Assembly: GCF_000298235.1 (NCBI RefSeq)
Contig: NZ_BAHE01000002.1
Coordinates: 1-64,000, forward strand
Direction: 5' to 3'
Origin: Gordonia namibiensis NBRC 108229
GTDB lineage: Bacteria > Actinomycetota > Actinomycetes > Mycobacteriales > Mycobacteriaceae
Length of the DNA stretch: 64,000 nt
Shown here: positions 41,323 through 49,974 of the stretch, in pieces
Layout: every line of letters begins with the position of its first letter
How positions within the stretch are numbered: position 1 is the stretch's first letter
Program-made: the position numbers and the translations under genes
Notes under the pieces: generated by a model
Seen by the model: only the letters and a program-made list of their open reading frames with translations
Databases searched by the model: none
What the model was told of the DNA's origin: nothing

Positions 41323-43486
41323 AACCGTTACGTGCCTGGCAACAGGAGGCGCTGGACGAGTGGCGCAGGCGAGGACGACGAGCAGTCATCGAAGCAGTTA
41401 CTGGGTCAGGCAAGACTGAAGTCGGAATCGCTGCCACGCTCGAGGCGGTGGCCGACGGTCGCCGGGTCCTCGTCGTCGTACCGTCGCGAGATCTGCTCCG
41501 CCAGTGGCATGAACGCCTCGTGGCGGCAAGTGGCGCGTTGCGGGTCGGGCGACGCGGCGACGCCTATCAGGATTCGTTTCGCCATTTCGATGTGATCGTT
41601 TCGACCGTGCAGTCGGCTGTGATGCCTGCTGCCGAAAAGCCGCCGACTGGGTCGCTCGTGGTTGCAGACGAGGTTCATCGCTACGCCGCGGAGTCTTTCG
41701 CGAAGGTCCTTTCTGATTCTTTTGATCATCGTCTGGGTTTGACAGCGACCTTGGAACGGTCGGACGACGGCATCGACCGAGTGCTGTTGCCATTCTTCGA
41801 GAACGTGATCTCTGGTTGTACCTACGAACGCGGGTACGAGGACGGCATCCTCGCGCCCGTAAATGTGGCCCTAGTGCCTGTACCGTTCTCGCCACGCGAA
41901 CGGGCACGTTACGACAACCTCGACGAGATTGCTCGCGGGGAGCGAACCAACCTGATCAATAAATTCGGTTGCCGGGCAGAACCTTTCGGATCGTACTTGC
42001 AAGACGTGCAGTTGCTCGCGAAGGACGACTTCAACGGTGATGCATCCGTCAGGTCTGCGCGACGATACCTTAAGGCATTCTCCGATCGCCGCGACCTGCT
42101 CGCGTCGATCTCCGGCAAGGAGGAGGCGCTCGCCGCGATTGCGCCCGTACTCGAACGGTCGAGTAGAGCGCTTGTTTTCGCCGAGACGATGTCGGCTGCC
42201 GCATCTGCAGCAGAAACTCTTCTGCAAGTAGGAATCGCGGCGGCGCCATATACGAGCGACCTCACTCGGAACGAGCGGATTGCGCTCCTCGGCCGCTTCA
42301 AACGCGGAAGCCTCACAGCTTTGGCTGCTCCTCGTGTTCTCGACGAAGGTATCGACGTTCCTGAAGCGGACGTTGCGATCGTCCTCGCTGCGAGTCGCAC
42401 TCGGCGTCAGATGATCCAACGAATGGGTCGAGTGCTCCGACCAAAGGCCGACGGACGCGCCGCGGTGTTCGTCATTCTCTACGCCGAAGGCAGCTCCGAA
42501 GACCCGGAGAACGGTGCGCACGGGACCTTCCTCGAGCAGCTCACCGAGATCGCGCAAAACCTCGAAACTGTGGAGGTCCACAGCGTCCCAGCAGTGGTGA
42601 AGGAGTGGCTACCCGAAGTGAAAGACCACGAGGGCCAGGCGCTCACCGAGAATGACCGAGAACTCGCTGAGACTGCAACGGCCACGGTTGCGCAGAGCGC
42701 AGCCATCATTCAGCGAGCTAGTTCGCACATTCGAAGCGTCGTCGCGAGTGCGGTGCGGTTCAAACGATGTGAAGGCGTCGACGAGATCCTGCGGGAGATC
42801 GTCGATCTGGGCCCTGATGAAGCTGAGATTCTGATTCGGCGGTTCGGTCTCGATGGGGAGGAGCCACTTGACAACAGCAGCATCGCGGCTCAGCTCGACC
42901 GAACCTACGACGAGGTTGTGCAGCTAGGCGACGACGCGCTGGGGAGGATCCGGCTACCTGGGGTCTCATCGAGGGTGTCGGATGACGGCTCGGCAGCCAC
43001 CTGCGCGGAGCATATAGAGGGACAAAACCAAACGCCAGTCAGGGAACCTGAACTAGGTCAGAGGCATGATCCACCACTGGTCGAACATCCGAGCCGCCGC
43101 GCAGGTGACAACTCAGCGCACGTCGACGTTGAGAAGGGGCCGCAGAAGCCGTTCGGCACTCGCCGAATTCAGCTTCCAACCAAGACCTCCGACCGCCCCC
43201 GAAACCGGGAGACAGGCAATAGGGTTGCCATCTACATGGAGTGCGAGGGCGGTTTCGTCCCTGGGGCAATGCTCGACACCAGCGACTGGAGCGTCGTTCT
43301 GGACTACGCGATTGTCGGTCGCCGCAACTTCGAGGGCCCAGATGAGGCCGCTCGCGCGCAACTCCGTTTCTATGGGGATTCCGAGCGATCAACCGTCGAC
43401 GGTTGGTCGCTGTGGAAGGTGAAGAAGTCCGGTCAGCCGATCACGAGCCTCAGGACGATGCCCACAGAAGTTCAGGCGTAAGCCAG

Positions 43487-43525
43487 CGGAAGGTCACTGC
43501 CGACCTTGTCGACGGTGACCTTCCG
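43487..43525. terminator. Bidirectional hairpin between convergent genes
   Basis: CGGAAGGTCAC (43487-43497) pairs perfectly with GTGACCTTCCG (43515-43525). It sits in the 76-bp gap between the SF2 helicase stop and the stop of the minus-strand helicase, so it can serve both. Confidence 0.75.
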
Positions 43526-43557
43526 TGTATGCGGTTATACCGCATAGGGGCTGGGCG

Positions 43558-46500
43558 TTACGTGCGGTTGTGTTCATCGAAGTTCAGACGCCGTCGAAGT
43601 TCTCCGGACAACGGCGTGAGCAGCCGATATTTGACTGTCATCGGCTGCGAACCCTCGTGTCCCAGAGGGATGACACGACCAAGGTATGTGAACGGGTCGC
43701 TCGGCTTGCGACGCATCCACAGCTCGATAGATTTTCCAGTGGCTGGAGCTTCAAGAATTTCTCGGCCCTTCTTACCTTCGGGTTTGGTCGAGTTCTGCGA
43801 ACTCCATACGAACAGATCCGGACCTTCGAAGTGCTCGACGTATTGGATGCTGTCCGAACGCTTCTCAAGGGTCACGAACAGAACGGCGTGTCGCGCGAGC
43901 GATACATGTCCGGACCGCCAGTTGCCGGGATTGTAGGTTTCCCCGTAGAGCTCCGGTACGTCAAAGCTCTTGAGTTGGTCGCCGATTCGATCTGCTAGAG
44001 GATTGATGTCACTCTCGGAGAGTTCGGTCACGAGACGTGCCGCTTGCAGTATGTCTGCTCCGGTGGTGATCTGTCTCGATCCGTCCGCCGACTCCAGCAC
44101 GAGGTTGCTGTCGATCTTCCTGACCGTCGCCAGCTGCCGTTTCGACTGACCTCCATGTTCAACCTCGGCGAGAATTGTTTCACCGATGAGTTCGGTCGGA
44201 GATCCGGCCGACCCCCACTCGAACAGCAGCGGTTCTCCGGCGAGAACTCCGCCGCTCGGATCGAGCGCTCCCGCATCAGCGAAGCAGACGAACTGATTGC
44301 CGGAAGATAGGTCGATGTCGGTGCGTTCGCGCACAGCGATGCTGGAGCCGATTGTTCCTCCCGACCCTGAAGCAAGTCCAGCTCCGATCGCGGTAGTAAA
44401 GCTGCCGAACAACGGAAGCTCCACTCGGCCACCGTCATCAGCACGTTTTGCCCGGAGCGTGAGCTGATCGTCCTCTTGCACAAGTTCGACTGTATGTACG
44501 TGCCCGGGATACCCGGCGGTCGGGCCGAACCAACGTTTGAGCAATCGTGGTGCGAAATCTTCGTTCCCGCCTGCGCGGATGGCGTCGATTGCGACAGAGG
44601 AGAAGACGGCTTCATAGGTGGCACCCTCGGCTACCAACTTCACGTCGCCGGCCGGAAGGTCGGCGTACTGTCGTCGATCAAGTAGTACCGACGGGAGGCC
44701 GTCGACGAGTGCCACCCGACAGGGCCATCGGCGTTTGGTGACTGCGTCCTGCTTCAGGAGATACTTTGCGAGGCGATACTCGATGAGTTCGGCCGCCATA
44801 CTCTCGAAGACGTCCCGGTGATCGGGTGCGATGTTGAAGTTCGGGATCAAGCGTTCCGCGTCCAGACGGAACAAGTGGTCCCGGCGCGACGACGAGCCGT
44901 CCGCGCCGGTCAACCGAGAAAGCGGCCAGCTGAGCCAGTACGACCTCCACTGCTGCTCGGGTGCGTGCTGAAGGTCGGGGAACTGGGACTGAGGCACTTC
45001 GCGTGCGAGACGTGGGTCCGCTAACAGCAGCTGCCGTGATGTCGACGCATTGTTCGCCACTGAGTCCCCAGTACAGAATCGCCCGTCGTGCAACAGCGCC
45101 CGCATCGCGATCAGCTTGTAGCACTTCGTGATGTCCTCGACCTGGATTGCTCGGAGCACGTCGGCGTGGGAAGAATAGACGGCTTCCTGTCGGGGGCCGA
45201 GGAGTCCCAGAGTATCCAAGAAGCCAAACCAACCACCGGGCCTTGATGAGACGGTCGCTGGGTCGTGTCCTGCTCGGAATGTCTGTGCCGCTGTCGGTCG
45301 AAGTCCTTCATCCTCCTGATACGAACGGCAGTATTCCTCGACTGCGTCGGATGCTGTCGTGCGGGTCAATGACTTAAGCATGTCGACCACGACGAGCTCA
45401 TAGTCAACCGAACAGCCAGGGGGGAGGTCGAAGTCGCCGTCCTCCATGGCTTGTAGGACCTGCAGCGTCGTCGGCGCGGTGCGTTTCGCGAGAGAAAGAA
45501 TGGTTCTTGGTTTCAACAGGAACGAACGATGGTTGCCGATGAAGTCGATGACAGTCAGCGCGTCCTTGCCTTCCGAAATCCGGAGTCCACGTCCAAGTTG
45601 CTGCAGAAAGATGATGGATGACTCTGTCGGGCGAAGCATCAGGACGGTGTCAATGGTAGGCACGTCCAGGCCCTCGTTGAAAAGGTCAACTGCGAACACG
45701 ACTTCGAGCTCACCGTCCCGCAGAGCGTCGATCGTCTCGTTACGGGGCGCGCTGGACGGACCACTGTGAACGGATGCACAGCGGACACCACGATCAGCAA
45801 AGAAGTCAGCCATGAAGTCTGCGTGATGCTTCGACGCACAGAATGCGAGCGTGCGCTGCCCCTTCCGTGATCGCCACTCGTCGAGCGCTGCTTGAGCGCG
45901 ATCCTGGGTAGCAAATGCCGCTTCAAGCGCCTCGGGGTCGAACCGTCCGTTGCGCCATGGGATTGGCTCGAAATCCACCGGGTCCGGGACTCCCCAGTAT
46001 TGGAAGGGGACTAGCTCGGATCTTCGAATTCCATCTACGAGGTCGCAGTCGTACACGTGGTTATCTGCGCACAGCGCCAATAGGTCTGCGCCGTCCATCC
46101 GGTCGGGCGTGGCGGTGAGACCTAGCAGAAACTGGGGGGTGAAGTGGTCAAGCACGGCACGGTAGGTAGTGGCTGCCGCATGGTGGAACTCATCGACGAC
46201 GATGTAGTCGAATTCCTGTGAGTCGAACAGCTCGAGATTGCGCGACAGAGTCTGTACCGAGGCGAAAACGACGTCAGCCCGATAGTCGTCGTGTCCACTG
46301 AAGTACAGTCCCATGCTGGCCGTAGGCATCAGGCGTCTGAACACGTCCCGACTTTGTATGAGGATCTCCTCGCGGTGCGCGAGGAACAGCACCCTTGGTG
46401 CGCCGAAGCGCGCAACATCAAAGGCGGCGAGCCAGGTCTTCCCCAACCCCGTAGCGAGGGTGACCATTCCGGCCCTAAACCCTTCGTCGCGGGTACGCGC

Positions 46501-47529
46501 GAGTGCTTGTAGGGCTTCTAGTTGAATCGGTCGGGGAGACGGCACCGGTTCCGGTGAATCTACAACTTCGATGACGGCCGGAACGTGCTGTGGCGCAGGT
46601 CGGTAGTCGGCGATCAACTGATTCGTCAGCGGGATACTTCGGTGATCCGACCATAGATCCTCGAAGCCGCGCTTGAGATCCTCGATTGACCCGACGTGCA
46701 AGCTCCACTCGATCCCGCCGCTAAGGCCGGAGCGACTCAAATTGCTGCTTCCCACAAATGCTGCCTCGCCAGCGCCTGCAGCGGACGAGTAGAAGAGATA
46801 CGCCTTCGGGTGGAAGCTCGTTTCACTGTCTTGAAAGATCTTGACCGCCAGCTGGCCTGGGTAGTCATCGGCCAGGTCATGCAGCCTGGCCAAGGCGAGA
46901 GGTTCGGTGAGGCCTAAGTAGTCGGTCGTCAGAATTCGGACAACCGCACTCCGGTCCAACGCATCACCGAGTGCACCAGTAAGTAGACCAAGCCCGGACA
47001 TTTTAATGAAGCTGACCACGATGTCGATGCGATCCAGGGAGGAGTTGCGGAGGTGGGCGACCAACTCCGGAAGAAGGTATTTGGCCCGGCCATCGATCAG
47101 GACGGGCGAGGCCGGTACGAGGCCACCATCCGCTGACTCAGTCGGCGCCAAGTAGTTGCCCCGTTCCGGGATGACGTGCCGAACGCCTCCGCGCGGGTCT
47201 GGAACGTCGCCCTGTCGTCGAGGGATGACATGGATATGGAGGTGATTGATCGTTTGGCCGGCGGCGCGCCCGGCGTTGAAACCCACGTTAAAGCCGTCGA
47301 CGGGACCGTGTTGCGCCAGGATCACGTCCCGTACTTCGTCGACCAGTCCGAGCAGGTCTGCTTTCTCCTCGGCTGTCGCGACCCACCAGTCCTCGATCTC
47401 TCGGCGCGAGATCACAAGGGCGTGGCCCGGACTGACCGGGTACGCATCCCAGATCGCGAACGCCGATCGGTTTGAAGCGATCCACTCGCTCCGAGGGATA
47501 TCTACAAATGGGGACTCAATTGGGTTCAT
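43558..47529 (-). CDS. HIT - PLD nuclease - SF2 helicase - DUF3427 fusion
   Basis: 1323 residues with four readable parts. (1) HIT domain, about 10-110, with the His triad NHLHIHVIP at 95-103, normally a nucleotide hydrolase or transferase. (2) PLD-like nuclease, about 145-300, with SFHPKAYLFY (H240, K242) and GSSNLSRSG (S262, N263). (3) SF2 helicase, about 335-720, with Walker A TGLGKT at 360-365, DEFH at 446-449, LLGLTATPDRMDG, and QQLGRGLRIS. (4) A C-terminal DUF3427 region ending DLFVWSSQNST and a TYLGRVIPLGHEGSQPM pattern. Helicases with PLD and DUF3427 parts occur in defence islands. The added HIT domain suggests control by, or attack on, nucleotides. It is the last of three minus-strand genes. 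Confidence 0.85.
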   Translation of the reverse strand: MNPIESPFVDIPRSEWIASNRSAFAIWDAYPVSPGHALVISRREIEDWWVATAEEKADLLGLVDEVRDVILAQHGPVDGFNVGFNAGRAAGQTINHLHIHVIPRRQGDVPDPRGGVRHVIPERGNYLAPTESADGGLVPASPVLIDGRAKYLLPELVAHLRNSSLDRIDIVVSFIKMSGLGLLTGALGDALDRSAVVRILTTDYLGLTEPLALARLHDLADDYPGQLAVKIFQDSETSFHPKAYLFYSSAAGAGEAAFVGSSNLSRSGLSGGIEWSLHVGSIEDLKRGFEDLWSDHRSIPLTNQLIADYRPAPQHVPAVIEVVDSPEPVPSPRPIQLEALQALARTRDEGFRAGMVTLATGLGKTWLAAFDVARFGAPRVLFLAHREEILIQSRDVFRRLMPTASMGLYFSGHDDYRADVVFASVQTLSRNLELFDSQEFDYIVVDEFHHAAATTYRAVLDHFTPQFLLGLTATPDRMDGADLLALCADNHVYDCDLVDGIRRSELVPFQYWGVPDPVDFEPIPWRNGRFDPEALEAAFATQDRAQAALDEWRSRKGQRTLAFCASKHHADFMADFFADRGVRCASVHSGPSSAPRNETIDALRDGELEVVFAVDLFNEGLDVPTIDTVLMLRPTESSIIFLQQLGRGLRISEGKDALTVIDFIGNHRSFLLKPRTILSLAKRTAPTTLQVLQAMEDGDFDLPPGCSVDYELVVVDMLKSLTRTTASDAVEEYCRSYQEDEGLRPTAAQTFRAGHDPATVSSRPGGWFGFLDTLGLLGPRQEAVYSSHADVLRAIQVEDITKCYKLIAMRALLHDGRFCTGDSVANNASTSRQLLLADPRLAREVPQSQFPDLQHAPEQQWRSYWLSWPLSRLTGADGSSSRRDHLFRLDAERLIPNFNIAPDHRDVFESMAAELIEYRLAKYLLKQDAVTKRRWPCRVALVDGLPSVLLDRRQYADLPAGDVKLVAEGATYEAVFSSVAIDAIRAGGNEDFAPRLLKRWFGPTAGYPGHVHTVELVQEDDQLTLRAKRADDGGRVELPLFGSFTTAIGAGLASGSGGTIGSSIAVRERTDIDLSSGNQFVCFADAGALDPSGGVLAGEPLLFEWGSAGSPTELIGETILAEVEHGGQSKRQLATVRKIDSNLVLESADGSRQITTGADILQAARLVTELSESDINPLADRIGDQLKSFDVPELYGETYNPGNWRSGHVSLARHAVLFVTLEKRSDSIQYVEHFEGPDLFVWSSQNSTKPEGKKGREILEAPATGKSIELWMRRKPSDPFTYLGRVIPLGHEGSQPMTVKYRLLTPLSGELRRRLNFDEHNRT

Positions 47530-47690
47530 TCAGGCACTCCGAAATTCTTCTGCAAATACTCTCGACAAACACGTCAGGTGACGCGGCGTCGACAGGTCGA
47601 TTCGTATAGCTCCATTGACATCGAGTGAACCAGAACGCGCGCCACCACTCAGATGGAGGGCCGCGCCACGATTCCAATCGGGAAATGGCA

Positions 47691-48320
47691 TTACCCGTTG
47701 GGTCGGAGACGTTGCGCAACATCGCCAATCGCGTCTTCGAACCGTTCCCTGCCGCCGGCGGTGTTCAATCCACGCATGGAACAGTGCGGGATATTGCCGC
47801 CCGGTACGTACACGCCGGACCGGTTGACTCCTGCTCGTGTCCATCCGTCCCGGGCTGCCGCGCCGAGTAGCAGCACGATCTCGAGGTTGGGTAGCAGGTC
47901 GACGACTTCACGTGTCCAGCGAACGGCACGCGCACGTTCACTCGGGGTGGATCCGCCGTTCTTCTCGCCGGCAACAGGGAACGGAACAACATTCCAGTGC
48001 ACGACGTCAGCCTACTCAACGCCGTGTCGCGCGTACGCTTCTCGGCAGTTTCGCGCAGTGCGATCGTTGTTGTCCAGGCTGAGAAGTCCAGAGCCGGTTC
48101 CGGCTTCGGCCTTCGTGGACGGGTTGTCGAGCAACACCAGCATCCGTGCTCGAACTCCACCGGCGTCCGGGTCGACGTACGGAACATGACCGTGGGGGAG
48201 TCCTTCAGCGTCGGCGACGCGGTTCGCCAGCTCGTTGAGCGGTGCGACGTGTGGCTCCCAGATTCGAGCCAGCTTGGCTCGCACGACCTTGGGGTCTGCG
48301 TTACGCCTGTTGAATGCCAT
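47691..48320 (-). pseudogene. Uracil-DNA-glycosylase-family gene interrupted by one in-frame amber codon
   Basis: Reading from ATG at 48320 gives HGHVPYVDPDAGGVRARMLV, a LLDNPSTKAEAGTGSGLLSL stretch, and NNDRTARNCREAYARHGVE, then TAG at 48014-48012. The same frame continues at once with ADVVHWNVVPFPV and ends with NIPHCSMRGLNTAGGRERF. Joined, the roughly 208 residues match the UDG-superfamily plan: vPyxDPxxxG, SGxxSxDNxDxTAxN, WNxxPW/F and a final PHxSxRxLN motif. The amber replaces a position where CAG (Gln) needs only one C-to-T change. Either the gene is inactivated, or there is read-through, a downstream GTG restart at 48002, or a sequencing error. Neighbours are defence or repair genes on the same strand. 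Confidence 0.8.
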
Positions 48321-48353
48321 AGTGTTTCGCGCTCACTGCGGTGGGTCGACAGA

Positions 48354-49646
48354 TCACGAGGCGATGGCTGGGAAGACGACGACCGAGCCGTCCTTCTCTT
48401 GAAGGATCTCGATGGTCACCTCTGATTGGCGAGCGCTGAGCTGAACTGACTGGCCGAGATCGCGCAGACGACGGGTCGTCTGCAGCAGTTTGTCGACCTC
48501 ACCGGAGGAGAACACTACGTCCCGGATTCCATGCGAGCGGTCCAGTTGCAGTGCCGACAACCGGAGGATCACAGTCTCAAGGCGCTGTTCGAGTGAGTCG
48601 ACATCCCGCTTTTCGGCCTGCAACGTCGTGACGAACCGTTCGAACGGGTTGCCTTCGGAAAGCTGAGCATGCTCGACGGCCTGCAGGATCATGACACGTT
48701 GTTTCATGGCGATGGCCAATTGGGCGAGCTCGACGTGGATGTAGAACTCACCGTCGTCCTTCTCAATCGTTGGAATGAGTTTGGCAAGCTGGTTGAGTTC
48801 GACCTTGTCGCCACTCAGGTTGGTGAGTTCCTTCTCCCACTTGGCAATCCGCGACTTTGCGCGCGAAAGTGCTTCTTCGATGGCGAACACCGTCGAGTCG
48901 AGTCCCAGGCTGGCGCCGATGCGTCCCTCGTCGAGAAGTACGGAAGTGGCCTTGACGATCGCGCCGCGGCATGCCTCCAAGCTGTGCTGTTCTGCCTCGA
49001 GGTTATCGGCGATGAGTTTCTCGAGGAGTTCGGTGATCCGTTCCATGGTCTTCTGCCGTTGCTGGTCGGCGTAGGCGCTGACGCCGACCGCGACAGCCAT
49101 GAGAACGAGCGGCGCGGCGATGGTCAGCGCTCCGGCACCGGCTGCGGCAACACCTGCGGTGGTCGCCGAGCCGGTCGCGGCGCCGGCAGCGGCTGCCTTG
49201 CCCGCGCTCACCGGAACGAAGGAGGCCTGCGCGGCAATCTTGGATCCGTCTGACAGCGCACTGTGGATGCCATTTGCGGTAGTAGAGGACGCAATCGGCT
49301 TCACGATTCCGGAAGCGAACTGCGACGCGAACTTCGGGGGTACGACTATCTTGTACAGCGTCTCGCCACCGTCCGGGACGACATTGGGGGTCTTCTTCAC
49401 GAGCTCCGACAGCTGCGTGGCCAGCGGACTCACGCCATGCAGGTGAATGCCCTTCGACCTGTCGAGTGCCTTGGGCACATCGTGCGCCTCGAGAGTGGTG
49501 AGCGGGATGTCACTGAGTGCTGCGAGAGCGGTCCGAAGACTATCTAGTCGCTCGCGAGTGAGCGCGTTCTCGCCGATCACGGCGGGCACGTCCGCGCGAT
49601 CCGTCGCGATCGTCCACACCGGCACCGTCGTAGGGTTCTTCGACAA
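48354..49646 (-). CDS. Unknown membrane/coiled-coil protein of the defence island
   Basis: 430 residues. TTG at 49646 is the likely start because GGAGGTG stands 6 bases upstream. I do not recognise the family. Residues about 135-195 are Ala/Gly-rich and hydrophobic (VAAAGAGALTIAAPLVLMAV), able to form one or two membrane helices. They are followed by a long helical, probably coiled-coil region (RQKTMERITELLEKLIADN through the C-terminus). This layout, a soluble N-terminus, Gly/Ala-rich membrane hairpin and coiled coil, resembles pore-forming or membrane-remodelling effectors, but that is only a resemblance. It is the first gene of the minus-strand unit with the broken UDG and the HIT-PLD-helicase. 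Confidence 0.7.
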   Translation of the reverse strand: MSKNPTTVPVWTIATDRADVPAVIGENALTRERLDSLRTALAALSDIPLTTLEAHDVPKALDRSKGIHLHGVSPLATQLSELVKKTPNVVPDGGETLYKIVVPPKFASQFASGIVKPIASSTTANGIHSALSDGSKIAAQASFVPVSAGKAAAAGAATGSATTAGVAAAGAGALTIAAPLVLMAVAVGVSAYADQQRQKTMERITELLEKLIADNLEAEQHSLEACRGAIVKATSVLLDEGRIGASLGLDSTVFAIEEALSRAKSRIAKWEKELTNLSGDKVELNQLAKLIPTIEKDDGEFYIHVELAQLAIAMKQRVMILQAVEHAQLSEGNPFERFVTTLQAEKRDVDSLEQRLETVILRLSALQLDRSHGIRDVVFSSGEVDKLLQTTRRLRDLGQSVQLSARQSEVTIEILQEKDGSVVVFPAIAS

Positions 49647-49974
49647 CCCGCCACCTCCGCCTTCTGCTACCGAATGAACCGAATGTAGCGGATACGGCTG
49701 ACACCCGTTCCGTTCGTCCGATCAGTCGACACCAGTACCCGGAGCGCACGATTTGCGTTGGTGGTCGGGTCATTCGACCCACACCGCCATGAGTCAGACA
49801 CGGCTCGGCGGCCGGAACAAGGTGCGAAAGATTGTCGGGAGAGTGCCGTAGCGTCACGAGTCGCAATACACGCACTGCCCAAGACCGGACGCGCTCGTAG
49901 GGGCCCGCGATGAGGTCACCGGTGCCAGGAAACCAACGTCCGCACTCCGCAAGCATCCTGAAGACGAGGTTGAA
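49647..49974. other. Divergent promoter region
   Basis: No gene is seen in this 328-bp gap between the minus-strand membrane protein and the plus-strand DnaQ-BRCT-TerD gene. It presumably carries both promoters; I could not pick out clear -10/-35 boxes or palindromes. Confidence 0.5.

Noticed and set aside
43558-47529. Two separate genes, HIT protein and helicase
   Set aside because: The frame is continuous with no internal stop, and no start with a convincing ribosome site was found at the junction.
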